Shown: piece after piece, positions 27,468 to 37,645 of the stretch | Position numbering within the stretch: the first letter of the stretch is position 1 | Layout: every line of letters starts with the position of its first letter | Assembly: GCA_947629675.1 (NCBI GenBank) | Contig: CANREM010000007.1 | Span: 1 to 64,000, forward strand | Origin: an uncultured Clostridia bacterium | Lineage (GTDB): Bacteria; Bacillota; Clostridia; Christensenellales; Borkfalkiaceae | Direction of reading: 5' to 3' | Length of the DNA stretch: 64,000 nucleotides | Translations under genes and position numbers: made by a program | The notes under the pieces: generated by a model | The model's database searches: none | Told to the model about the DNA's origin: nothing | What the model saw: the letters and a program-made list of their open reading frames with translations, nothing else

Positions 27468-30400
27468 ATGAAAATCAGGAAATTATTCGTTGCTTTTCTT
27501 CTTGCTGCGGCTACCTGCTTCGGCATCTTTGCCGTTGCGGCCTGCGGGATCAGCAAGAATGTCCCGGAAGGACCCGAGACCGGCGTCTATTACTATGACG
27601 ATGCGGCAAGCGGAAAGACGTATACCGTCTCTCTGCACGACGGCAACAAGGCCGACTTCAAGGTGAAGGCCTACGACGTCTCGGGGAAATACACCGTGGA
27701 GGGGGACAGTATCAGTTTTACCTTCAAGGACGAACCCAAGACGCTCTCGGGCGTTCTCGCGGATGAGGTCCTCACCGTCACGCTGGACGGGGACGTCATC
27801 CGTCTTTGGAAACAGGTGAATTACACGGTCACCTATCAGGCGGGCGGGAAAACCTTCAAGACGGACACCGTCATGAACGGGAAGTCGGCGGTCCGCCCCG
27901 AGACGGATCCCGTGAACGGCGAGAATGTGTTCATCGGCTGGTATACCGACAATAATACTTTCCGCAACCTATACGCGTTCACGCAGCCTGTCCGCGGGAA
28001 TATCACGCTGTATGCACGTTTCATCGTGCCCATCGAGCCTGAATTCAAGGCGACCCTCGACTATAACTATGAGGGCGCGCCCGAGCCTGAAGAGAGGGAG
28101 ACGGCGGGCGGAAAGCTCTTCAACCTTCCCACGCCCTCCAAAGCGGGGAGCGCGGAAGAGTTTGCGGGCTGGTGGGTGAGCCAGGACGGTACTTCCGACG
28201 CCCTTACCTATCGCTATCAGGAACAGCAGCTCTTTGAGAACACCACGCTCTATGCCGTGTGGGACGACGGTACTCCCCTCGTCTCCATCGATGAAAACGG
28301 CGTGAGCTGGACTTCGAAAGGGGTCAACAACAACTATACCTTCAAATTCACCGGCCCGGACGGCGAGACCATCGCAAATGGCCCGCGCAGTTCCACGAAT
28401 TATCCCTTCAACTTCGCGAATGCGGCCCCCGGCAAATATACGGCGGAAGTCACCCTCGCGGGCAAGACGGGCAGGGCAGTCTACAACAACAAGACGCTCG
28501 CCCATGTCTCCGTCCTCAAAGTGGAGGGCAACAAGCTCCTGTGGAACGCCGTGCCGAATGCCACACGCTACCGCGTGGACGTTGTCTGCGGCGATCCCGC
28601 ACATGTCCATGGCGGCGTTGTAGAGGGAGGCGCGCGCGAGTACGACTTCTCGGGCTGCACCATGCCCGAAGAAGGCGGCATCAAATTCACAGTCACGGCC
28701 GAGGCCGACGGCTTTATTTCCTCTGCTTCCGAGGAGCTTTCCTATGACCGCACCCTCGAAAAGACGGCAGGCCTTTCGATCGCCGAGGCGACCGCGACCC
28801 TTTCCTGGCAGGCGGTGGAGCATGCAGAGAGCTATAAAGTATTTGTGCAAAAGGATGGGGGAGAACCCACTCTTGTCGTGGAGACGGAAACGCTCTCCGC
28901 AACATTGAAATATCTGGATCCCGCGACGTACACCGTCTCGGTACTTCCCGTCGCACACGGTTGGCATTCGCCCGAGGCGACCGCCGTTTCCTATGAGAAG
29001 GTGCGCCTCGCCGCGCCGCAGGGCTTTACCCTCGACCGTTCCGAGGTCAGATGGCAGGCTGTCGAAGGCGCGGATTACTACCAGGTGACGGTCAACGGGA
29101 GCGTTCATACGACAAATGTCCCCTACTACGACCTCTCGGGAGAGGGCGGCACGGGGGCGTCCATCACCGTCCGTGCGATGAAAACGAATGATGATACCAA
29201 TGCGAAGGCATCGCCTTCCTCCGAGCCGTTCACCGTCTCGAACGGCACGATGGGCACCGTTTCCTACGAAAGGGGCGAGGCGAAGTGGGACGCCGTCTAC
29301 GGCACGACGGGTTACATCGTCAAAGTCAACGATGACGGCGAGGAGATGAGCGTCAACGCGACGAGCTGTGAGATCGTTTTCCAAAGAAAGGGAGAGAACA
29401 CGATCTACGTCTGTGGCGTCCTCGACGGAGGCAAGCGCACTCCTTGGGCGACGACGACGGTGGAGGTCTTTGCCGTCTACTTCGATGAGAACAACGGCGA
29501 TGCTCCCGTCGAGACCATCTACAAAGCGACGGGCGATCCCCTCGATCTCGGGGACAAGAGAGCGATCCGCACGGGCTACACCTTCACGGGTTGGTATACC
29601 GATGAAGAGGGCCAGGAGATCTATACATCTTCGACCTTCAGTTATAATACAGACATCACACTGTATGCGCAGTGGAGGGCAAAGACATACACAGTTACCC
29701 TTGTCCCGGACGACTACGGTACGCTCACAGATGCGCAGACGAAGGTCACCGTTACATACGATCAGCCCTACGACCTCAGCGTTCCCGAATTCCAGACGCT
29801 CACATATGCCTTTGTAGCATGGCGTAATCAGGCCGGGGGCGCAGGCATCCAATACACAGACGAACACGGCCACGGTCTCAACGTCTGGAAGGGAACAACG
29901 GATGTTATTCTCTATCCGCATTGGATGGAGATCTTCGAATTCTCCCTCAATGAGGATAAAGAGTCGTGGAGCGTCTCGAAGGGCGAAGGCATCAACTACG
30001 TCACCGAAGTCACCATCCCCGCGACCTATGTCACTGCGGAGACGGGGGATCCCAAACCCGTCACGGTCGTACAGGATTTCTCGAACTGCAATAAACTCGA
30101 AGTCATCAACATTCCCGATTGCGTGGAGGAGATCCCCGTCAGCGGCGTTGAAAATGTGCCCTTCATGGGGTGCAATGCCCTCCGTGCGATCAATATCATC
30201 GGGGAATCGAAGGATCCGACATTTGCCTCCGAAGGCGGCGTCCTTCTGCGCTTCAACGAGGCAGTGCAGGGCCGCAAGGAACTTATGTTCTACCCCGTCG
30301 GAAAGGCGGATATTGACTACACCGTACCTTACGGCGTGCAGGCGATCGTAAGCGGTGCATTCCGCAATTCGAAATTCAAGAATGTTACCATCCCTGTGAG

Positions 30401-33400
30401 CGTCTTTTACATTGGGACGGAGGCATTCTCTTCCTGCACAAAACTTGAGTCGGTCACCTTTGACGGCGGGCAGGGTGAGCCGCTCACGATCGGAGAGAAG
30501 GCCTTCCATACGCTGGCACAGCTCAAAGACGTCACTCTCTCCGAGCGGATGGTTGCAGTCGACTCCAAGATGTTCTACAACTGCAACGCGCTCTACAACA
30601 TCAATTTTGCCGCGAATACAGCACCTGAGGGATACAGCTCGGTGGACGGCCTCCTTGTGAAGATCAACGGCGGCGTCAGGGAACTCGCCTTCTATCCTTT
30701 GGGGCGGCCCGCGGAGTTCACCGTGCCCGAGGGGATCACCTCGATCGGGAAGGATGCCATTTCCCGTACGGTCAGCACGATCCCTTCTATAAAGGATAGG
30801 GACGACAGGTTGCAAAAAGATTGGGTTCAGAAGCAAAAGGGCTGGAACACCCAGATCACCTCTGTCACCATTCCGGGATGGGTGACGAATATCGCAGATG
30901 GCGCGTTCGAAGGCTGTACTTCGCTTACGCAACTCTTCTTCCAAGGAACGGCGGACAGCAATCATCTTACTATCGGCAAAGAGGCATTTGCATATTGCAA
31001 TATCCGTGAACTTAATTTGCCCGAAAATCTTGTCAGCATCGGCGAGTCTGCCTTCCACGCAGGAACGAGTGCCACGCAGGGTTTGAACCCCTACAAGAGC
31101 GTTACCCTTCCCGCAAGCCTCGAACATGTCGGTTCGTATGCGTTCGGCGGGAACAAGGAACTCACCGAAGTCACCGTCAATACCGTCTGCGACTCTACAG
31201 AGAGCAGAGAGATCTTTGCCGCCAACGTTTTCGGAACAAACGAACTCGGCGGATCCGTCGAACACAAGGCATATGTGACGGTCGTCCACATCAGCGCGGA
31301 GACCTTTGTCAACATCGCGGACGTATTCGGCGCGCAGGTGGAGGAGTTGGTTTTCGACGGCGGCGTGGAAAGCAATCCCTATTATTCTGTGGTCGACGGC
31401 GTCTACTACAACAAAGAGCAGACGGAGATCGTTTTCTTCCCTGCCGGACATACAGAACCCTTTACCTTCCCAGAGACCATCACCGAGATCCCTGCGAACC
31501 TCCTTCGAGGCAAGACGGATCTCACCGAAGTCACCATCCCCGCGACGGTCACAGCTATCGGCGATAACGCCTTCCAGGGCTGCACGGGGCTGACAAAAGT
31601 CACCTTCCTCACTGCCCTTGCGGAGGGGAGCGAACACACCGCTGCGACAGAACTCACGATCGGCTCGAATGCGTTCTACGGCTGCACACAGCTTACTTCG
31701 ATCGTATTGCCGGAATATACCACTTCGATCGGGGCAAAGGCATTTGCGCAAACAGGTCTCACATCCTTCACAATCCCGAAGGATGTCACTGAACTCGGTA
31801 TCACGAAGGACAATACCTATTCTATCGACTACTATGCGACATTTGAGGGCTGCAGCATGCTTGAAAGCATCGAAGTCGCTGCCGGGAACACGACCTTTGA
31901 GAGCCATAACGGCGTTCTCTATCTGAAGAATGAGGATGGCACGCTCGAACTTCTCACCGCGCCGACCGGGTGCAATCCGGAAGGCGGAAAGATCGTGATC
32001 CCTTCGAGTGTTACAAAGATATGGCCGCGCGCGTTCTATATTGTAGCAAATAACAATGCAGGAAACTACAGCGTCGAAGAGATCTGCTTTGAGAACAACA
32101 AGATCGATGGAACGCTCACGATCGGAGAATGGGCATTCTGGAGCATGTCGAGTGCGCGCACTGCCACGAAACTCTCCCTTCCCGAAGGGTTGACGGAACT
32201 TCTGAGCAATGCGCTCTACGGTGCGCAATTCGAGGAGATCGAACTTCCCGTATCGCTGACATTGATCCACGGAGGAGCGTTCAGCGGTTGCAACAAGCTC
32301 AATACCGTCACCTTCCGTGCGCCTGAAAAGGGCGCAGTTCGCCCCGGCCTCACCATCGGCGACGGGTCTGTCGGCGTATTCCAAAACAGTACGAGGCTGA
32401 CATCGATCGTTCTTCCCGAAGGGACGGTCGCGATCGGCGACATGGCGTTCTACAATTCCTCCATCTCATCGATCACCATTCCCTCGACGGTCACTTCGAT
32501 CGGCTCTAAGGCGTTCTACAGCCTGACCCTCACGCAGTTCACGATGACGCCTGCCGCGGAGGGGGCCTCCCTCACGATCGGCGAAGCCGCCTTCCAGTTC
32601 GTCAAAGGACTTCTGTCCATCTCCATCCCCAATGCAACGAGCATCGGGAAGGATGCCTTCAACGGCTCCTCCATCACATCGGTCACGTTCGGCGATGTTC
32701 TCGAGACGATCGGCGAGAATGCCTTTAAAGGGTCCTCGATCGCAGGGGAGATCTCCTTCCCCGCGACCATCAAGTCCATCGGCAAGAGCGCGTTCGAAGG
32801 GCTGGCCATCAGCAAGATCACCTTTGTAACGCCTGCCGAGATGCCCGCCGAGGCAGACCGCCTCGTTATCGGTGAGAATGCCTTCAAGAACTGCAGCTTG
32901 CTCAATGCGGCAGAGCTTGAAAAGAGCAGTGTGAAGGAAGTGGGCAACAGTGCCTTTGTGGGCACAAAGCTCACGGACGTGACCTTCCCGTGGACGATCG
33001 GGAAGATCGGCGATTCTGCATTTGCAGGGCTCACCAATCTCGGCAGTGTCACCTTCAAGGTGTATCCCGAGACAGATGAGGGCACAAGCTCGCTCTCTTC
33101 CATCGGCACGGGTGCCTTCAACTATACCTCCATCGAGGAATTCAATTTCCCGAACAGCAGTGCAAAAACGATCACGCTTGCCCAGAAGATCTTCGTCGGG
33201 TGCAGCAGCCTTACGAGCATCTATCTCTCCGCGCAGGTCCTCAGCATCGACGGCGTGTTCAACGGCTGCAGTTCCGTCACATCCATCAAAGTAGCTCCGG
33301 ACCATCCTAACTTTTCGACGAAAGAAGGGGATGGATCCATTCTGTACGACCAGCTCGGGAAATCTGTCATCCTCATCTATGCGGAGCTTCCGAGCGGGGA

Positions 33401-36400
33401 ATTCCAGATCGCGTACGGTGCGACCATGATCGGCGCGGGTGCCTTCAAGGGGCAGACCCAAGTCACGACGGTGAAGATCCCCAATACGGTGCTGACGATC
33501 GGCGACGAGGCTTTCCTCGGCTGTCTCGATCTTGAGAAAGTGATCTTCTATAGCGAAAATGAAGAGGAACAGGGGATCATGAGCAGTCTCACCTCGATCG
33601 GAGCGAGTGCGTTCAAGAACTGCATCAACCTCACCACCATCGAACTCGAAAAGGCGAGTCAGCTCACTTCGATCGGCGAGGAGGCCTTCAGGAACTGTCG
33701 CAAGCTCACCAAGGTGGACCTGAGCAAGAATGACGGCCTTACAGGTTTTGGCGATATGGCCAAAAATAAGGCTTACAGTTATATCTTTGCGGGCGCGGGC
33801 ACGGAGACGACGGAGGAGGCTCCCTTCACCGTCTCGCTCCCGAGCACGATGACCTTCCTCGGATTATATACATTCAACGGAAGCGGCCTCCGCAAGATCG
33901 ATCTGTCCGCCCTTACGGGCCTGATATGCTTTGGGGACAATCCCAAGGCGGCGATCGGCGGCAGCAAGACCTCTCTGTTCATGGACTGCGCGCTTCTCAC
34001 GGAAGTTGTCTTCCCCGAAAACCTTGCAAAGATCGGTGCCCATGTCTTTGAGAACTGCGTCGCACTCAAGAAGATCAATCTCGAGAAAGTGACGGATGTC
34101 GGCGAGAGTGCCTTTAACGGCTGCACTTCGCTCTCGGGCGATCAGCCCGAGAACCTTGGGACGGACCCGCTCGTCCAGCCCAATATCTCCGTCGATCTCT
34201 CTGAGGCAACGAATATCGGCAAGAATGCGTTTGCAAACTCCGGCGTCGTCTATGTGAAGGTCGGCAGTAACCTTGGCTCAAGCGGCTTGGGACAAAGCGC
34301 GTTTGAAAACTGCACCTCCCTGCGGAAAGTGGATCTTACGGCTGCGGCAAGTTTGACCAAGATCGGCCAGACTGCCTTCCACGGCTGTATCAATCTCACC
34401 TCCATCGAGCTTCCCGCAAGCGGAAAACTTACGACCATCGATAAACAGGCATTCGGCGATTCCGGTCTTACGGGCGAGCTGGTTCTCCCGGATAGCGTGA
34501 CGACGATCAATGCGCAGGCGTATGAGAACACGGGGATCACATCCGTGACCCTGCCTCAGAGCCTCACGAAGATCGACACCAAGGCGTTTGCGGGGACAGC
34601 TCTCACCTCGATCGTCATCCCCAACACGGTGACGTCGCTGGGCGCGGGCGCATTCTACAACTGCACGGCCCTTAAGACGGTCACCTTTGCAGGCACGGAT
34701 GCGACCCACAAGAGTAAATTCAGTGCGACCGGCATCAGTGGACCTTCGTCGGCCGACACGGCTTCCCGTACGAGCTATGGCGCGTTCGAGGGCTCGGGTG
34801 TCGACACTGTCAACTTCGGTGACCGCGTTGTGGCGATCGCAGCGTACATGTTCTACGGCTGTAAATCCCTCAAGAGCATCACGATCCCGTCGACCGTGAC
34901 GACGATCAACGCCTTCGCATTCGCAAAGAGCGGCCTTACGACAGTGACCATTCCCGAGACCGTGACGACGTTTGGGACGATAAAGAATGGTAGCATCGTC
35001 AACGGCGGTCACCAGTTCATGGGTTGCGAGTCTCTGACATCCGTCAAATTCGACACGGGCTTCGATGCCGCGATGTCTCCCTACATCTTCTCCGGCTGCA
35101 CGAGCCTCCAGAGCTTTACCTTCCCCGAGGGCATGACGGAGATCAGCATGGGGATGTTCAAAGATTCCGGTCTCAAGTCAATTGATCTTGAAGGGATCGA
35201 GACGATCAACGCGTATGCCTTCCAGAACACCAAGCTCGAAAAGCTCGTCATCCCCGCGACAGTCACGTCGCTTGTAGCATATCCCGGTTCAAATAAAGAT
35301 CACCTGATATTCGCCGATTGCAGCGAACTGCAGAGTGTGACTTTTGAGACAGACCCTGCGACCGGCAAGGCGGGCGTCACCGACCTTGGGATCGGAATGT
35401 TCCAGAACTGCCCGAAGCTTACACAAGTCGTATTGGCAGACGGGATCATCGATTTCGGCGACGATACCTTTGTCGGGTGCTCGCAGCTGCAGATCACCCT
35501 TCCCGAGTCCGTCGAACTTCTCACGCCTTATCTTGTGGATTTCCTCTTCCATGACAAGGGAAATGAGATCACCGTTCCCGATCAGATCAAGTACATCGGG
35601 GATAAGGCGTTCCAGAATGCACGCTTTACGAAGATCAACCTTCCCGACGGCGTCATCGGATTCGGCTCGTACGCATTTGCCGGTTCCGCGCTCTCGAGCA
35701 TCAAGATCCCCGCAAGCCTCCAGGTGATCGGCGATCAGACATTCAGAGATTGCCTCAACCTCGCCACCGTCGACTTCAGCGCGAATACGACGATCGAAGC
35801 GTTCGTGAAATGGAAGTCGGGTTCCCTGACGGATAAAGAGACCTCTTCAAGTTATGTCTTTGCGAATTGCCCGTTGCTCACGACGGTCGACCTTCCCGCC
35901 TCGCTGACCTATCTCGGACAGCACACCTTCGAAGGGAGCGGGCTCGAACGCATCGATCTCTCCGATCTCACGAGTCTCACCAAACTCACTTCGTTGACCA
36001 CGAGCAGCAGCATTGTCGGACAGAGCTCTTACCTCTTCGTAAATTGCACGAATCTCTCCGAGGTCATCCTGCCCGAAACGCTGACGGGGATCGGCAACTA
36101 CGTATTCCAAGGCTGCGTCAATCTCACGCAGATCGACCTCTCGCACCTTACCATGATCGGAAACAATGCCTTCGACGGCAGCGGTCTCACCGAGGCCCAT
36201 CCCATCGTGAACGTGACGGCGAATTTCGGTACGGCAGTCTTCCAGAACTGCAAAGACCTCAAAAAAGTCACTCTTCAAGAGGGGCTTACCGAACTCAAGG
36301 CGAATATGTTCAACGGTTGCTCTTCGCTCGTATCCGTCAACATTCCCGCAAGCGTCACAAAGATCGCGGCGAACACCTTCACGGGTTGCCCTTCGCTCAA

Positions 36401-37562
36401 GCTCACCGAGGACGTTGTCCTGAATGGGGCAAGCGGCTTCACGCTCGTAGGCGATTTCTATGAGAAGGACGGCACAATGTACGCCTATGCGGGCGGCACG
36501 CCTGCAGAGGATGCCGAATTCACCGTTCCCGCAAACATCAAAGTGACCGCGAACATGTTCAACGGCTTCAAAGTGAAGAAGCTCATCATCGCCGAGGGGA
36601 CCACGAAGATCGAGACCTCCGCCTATGCGGGCATCACCGCGGACGAAGTCGTCCTGCCCGAAACCTTGACGGAGATCGGAAACACCGCCTTCAGCAATGC
36701 CGTCATCGGCGAGATCACCATCCCCGAAGGCCTCCTGAAGATCGGGAACAAGACCTTCCAGAATGCGACCATCGGCCACATCACGATCAACAGCAAGACC
36801 GTCTGGACGACATCGGAGAGCCTTGTCTTTACGGGTGCAAACATCGGGAGCATCGACTTTGCCGCGGGCGTCACCATCGGACAGCAGTGGTTCGCCGTCA
36901 ACGGCTCGACCGATCCCGGCGCGACGCTCCCCGCAGACCTCGACCTCAGCGGCGTCGTCACGATCGGCAAGCAGGCCTTTGACAGCACCAACCTTCAGGG
37001 CACGCTCACCATCCCGACCTCCGTCACTTCCATCGGTGCCGCCGCGTTCAAGAACCTTCAGCCCGAACAGGTCGTCTTTGCAAAGGGCGAGGGGAACGCG
37101 CTCACCATCGAGGACGGCTCCTCCGCGAGCGACGCACTCTTCGGTACGACGTTGTTTGCGACCATCGAACTTCCCGAACGTCTCGTGAAACTCGGCGCGT
37201 TCGCCTTTGCGGGGAACGCCGAGCTTACGAGCATCGTCCTTCCCGAGGGCGTCACCGAGATCGGCAAACAGGCCTTCGACGGATGCACTTCGCTCACGAG
37301 CGTAAGCCTTCCTTCCACCCTCCTCACCATCGGGGAGAAGGCGTTCTTCGGCTGCGAGCAGCTCGGCGAGATCTTCATTCCCGCCAAAGTCGCCTCCATC
37401 GGCACGGATGCCTTCGCAGGTTGCAAAGAGGGCCTCGTCCTTCGCTTCGGCATGAGCAGGTACACCTACTTCTCGCTCTTCGGTGCGGACTTCTATCTCG
37501 ACAGCGGATTTGAGTTCCTCTTCGGTCAGCAACCCGACGCAGCGGAGAGCAAAGGCGAATAA
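27468..37562 (+). CDS. Giant (3364 aa) BspA-like LRR_5 lipoprotein with InlB/Listeria-Bacteroides-type repeats
   Basis: Lipobox FAVAAC; INITLYARF/DITLYAQW-type InlB repeats; dozens of GxxAFxxCxxLxxVxLPxxLxxIGxxAF repeats. Confidence 0.92.
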   Translation: MKIRKLFVAFLLAAATCFGIFAVAACGISKNVPEGPETGVYYYDDAASGKTYTVSLHDGNKADFKVKAYDVSGKYTVEGDSISFTFKDEPKTLSGVLADEVLTVTLDGDVIRLWKQVNYTVTYQAGGKTFKTDTVMNGKSAVRPETDPVNGENVFIGWYTDNNTFRNLYAFTQPVRGNITLYARFIVPIEPEFKATLDYNYEGAPEPEERETAGGKLFNLPTPSKAGSAEEFAGWWVSQDGTSDALTYRYQEQQLFENTTLYAVWDDGTPLVSIDENGVSWTSKGVNNNYTFKFTGPDGETIANGPRSSTNYPFNFANAAPGKYTAEVTLAGKTGRAVYNNKTLAHVSVLKVEGNKLLWNAVPNATRYRVDVVCGDPAHVHGGVVEGGAREYDFSGCTMPEEGGIKFTVTAEADGFISSASEELSYDRTLEKTAGLSIAEATATLSWQAVEHAESYKVFVQKDGGEPTLVVETETLSATLKYLDPATYTVSVLPVAHGWHSPEATAVSYEKVRLAAPQGFTLDRSEVRWQAVEGADYYQVTVNGSVHTTNVPYYDLSGEGGTGASITVRAMKTNDDTNAKASPSSEPFTVSNGTMGTVSYERGEAKWDAVYGTTGYIVKVNDDGEEMSVNATSCEIVFQRKGENTIYVCGVLDGGKRTPWATTTVEVFAVYFDENNGDAPVETIYKATGDPLDLGDKRAIRTGYTFTGWYTDEEGQEIYTSSTFSYNTDITLYAQWRAKTYTVTLVPDDYGTLTDAQTKVTVTYDQPYDLSVPEFQTLTYAFVAWRNQAGGAGIQYTDEHGHGLNVWKGTTDVILYPHWMEIFEFSLNEDKESWSVSKGEGINYVTEVTIPATYVTAETGDPKPVTVVQDFSNCNKLEVINIPDCVEEIPVSGVENVPFMGCNALRAINIIGESKDPTFASEGGVLLRFNEAVQGRKELMFYPVGKADIDYTVPYGVQAIVSGAFRNSKFKNVTIPVSVFYIGTEAFSSCTKLESVTFDGGQGEPLTIGEKAFHTLAQLKDVTLSERMVAVDSKMFYNCNALYNINFAANTAPEGYSSVDGLLVKINGGVRELAFYPLGRPAEFTVPEGITSIGKDAISRTVSTIPSIKDRDDRLQKDWVQKQKGWNTQITSVTIPGWVTNIADGAFEGCTSLTQLFFQGTADSNHLTIGKEAFAYCNIRELNLPENLVSIGESAFHAGTSATQGLNPYKSVTLPASLEHVGSYAFGGNKELTEVTVNTVCDSTESREIFAANVFGTNELGGSVEHKAYVTVVHISAETFVNIADVFGAQVEELVFDGGVESNPYYSVVDGVYYNKEQTEIVFFPAGHTEPFTFPETITEIPANLLRGKTDLTEVTIPATVTAIGDNAFQGCTGLTKVTFLTALAEGSEHTAATELTIGSNAFYGCTQLTSIVLPEYTTSIGAKAFAQTGLTSFTIPKDVTELGITKDNTYSIDYYATFEGCSMLESIEVAAGNTTFESHNGVLYLKNEDGTLELLTAPTGCNPEGGKIVIPSSVTKIWPRAFYIVANNNAGNYSVEEICFENNKIDGTLTIGEWAFWSMSSARTATKLSLPEGLTELLSNALYGAQFEEIELPVSLTLIHGGAFSGCNKLNTVTFRAPEKGAVRPGLTIGDGSVGVFQNSTRLTSIVLPEGTVAIGDMAFYNSSISSITIPSTVTSIGSKAFYSLTLTQFTMTPAAEGASLTIGEAAFQFVKGLLSISIPNATSIGKDAFNGSSITSVTFGDVLETIGENAFKGSSIAGEISFPATIKSIGKSAFEGLAISKITFVTPAEMPAEADRLVIGENAFKNCSLLNAAELEKSSVKEVGNSAFVGTKLTDVTFPWTIGKIGDSAFAGLTNLGSVTFKVYPETDEGTSSLSSIGTGAFNYTSIEEFNFPNSSAKTITLAQKIFVGCSSLTSIYLSAQVLSIDGVFNGCSSVTSIKVAPDHPNFSTKEGDGSILYDQLGKSVILIYAELPSGEFQIAYGATMIGAGAFKGQTQVTTVKIPNTVLTIGDEAFLGCLDLEKVIFYSENEEEQGIMSSLTSIGASAFKNCINLTTIELEKASQLTSIGEEAFRNCRKLTKVDLSKNDGLTGFGDMAKNKAYSYIFAGAGTETTEEAPFTVSLPSTMTFLGLYTFNGSGLRKIDLSALTGLICFGDNPKAAIGGSKTSLFMDCALLTEVVFPENLAKIGAHVFENCVALKKINLEKVTDVGESAFNGCTSLSGDQPENLGTDPLVQPNISVDLSEATNIGKNAFANSGVVYVKVGSNLGSSGLGQSAFENCTSLRKVDLTAAASLTKIGQTAFHGCINLTSIELPASGKLTTIDKQAFGDSGLTGELVLPDSVTTINAQAYENTGITSVTLPQSLTKIDTKAFAGTALTSIVIPNTVTSLGAGAFYNCTALKTVTFAGTDATHKSKFSATGISGPSSADTASRTSYGAFEGSGVDTVNFGDRVVAIAAYMFYGCKSLKSITIPSTVTTINAFAFAKSGLTTVTIPETVTTFGTIKNGSIVNGGHQFMGCESLTSVKFDTGFDAAMSPYIFSGCTSLQSFTFPEGMTEISMGMFKDSGLKSIDLEGIETINAYAFQNTKLEKLVIPATVTSLVAYPGSNKDHLIFADCSELQSVTFETDPATGKAGVTDLGIGMFQNCPKLTQVVLADGIIDFGDDTFVGCSQLQITLPESVELLTPYLVDFLFHDKGNEITVPDQIKYIGDKAFQNARFTKINLPDGVIGFGSYAFAGSALSSIKIPASLQVIGDQTFRDCLNLATVDFSANTTIEAFVKWKSGSLTDKETSSSYVFANCPLLTTVDLPASLTYLGQHTFEGSGLERIDLSDLTSLTKLTSLTTSSSIVGQSSYLFVNCTNLSEVILPETLTGIGNYVFQGCVNLTQIDLSHLTMIGNNAFDGSGLTEAHPIVNVTANFGTAVFQNCKDLKKVTLQEGLTELKANMFNGCSSLVSVNIPASVTKIAANTFTGCPSLKLTEDVVLNGASGFTLVGDFYEKDGTMYAYAGGTPAEDAEFTVPANIKVTANMFNGFKVKKLIIAEGTTKIETSAYAGITADEVVLPETLTEIGNTAFSNAVIGEITIPEGLLKIGNKTFQNATIGHITINSKTVWTTSESLVFTGANIGSIDFAAGVTIGQQWFAVNGSTDPGATLPADLDLSGVVTIGKQAFDSTNLQGTLTIPTSVTSIGAAAFKNLQPEQVVFAKGEGNALTIEDGSSASDALFGTTLFATIELPERLVKLGAFAFAGNAELTSIVLPEGVTEIGKQAFDGCTSLTSVSLPSTLLTIGEKAFFGCEQLGEIFIPAKVASIGTDAFAGCKEGLVLRFGMSRYTYFSLFGADFYLDSGFEFLFGQQPDAAESKGE

Positions 37563-37594
37563 AATTTCGCAGAAATTTCATCAAAAACGTCCGA

Positions 37595-37619
37595 CCTCAC
37601 GGCAGATATTGCCGTGAGG
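37595..37619. other. Perfect hairpin without U-tract in intercistronic gap
   Basis: CCTCACGGCA-gatat-TGCCGTGAGG, followed by cttggg. Confidence 0.7.
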
Positions 37620-37645
37620 CTTGGGCTTATAGAAAGGGGATATTC

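Noticed and set aside
27969-32384. 1471-aa ORF antisense to the giant LRR gene
   Set aside because: Shadow ORF caused by codon bias in GC-rich repetitive coding DNA; opposite strand has lipobox, RBS and coherent LRR_5 repeats
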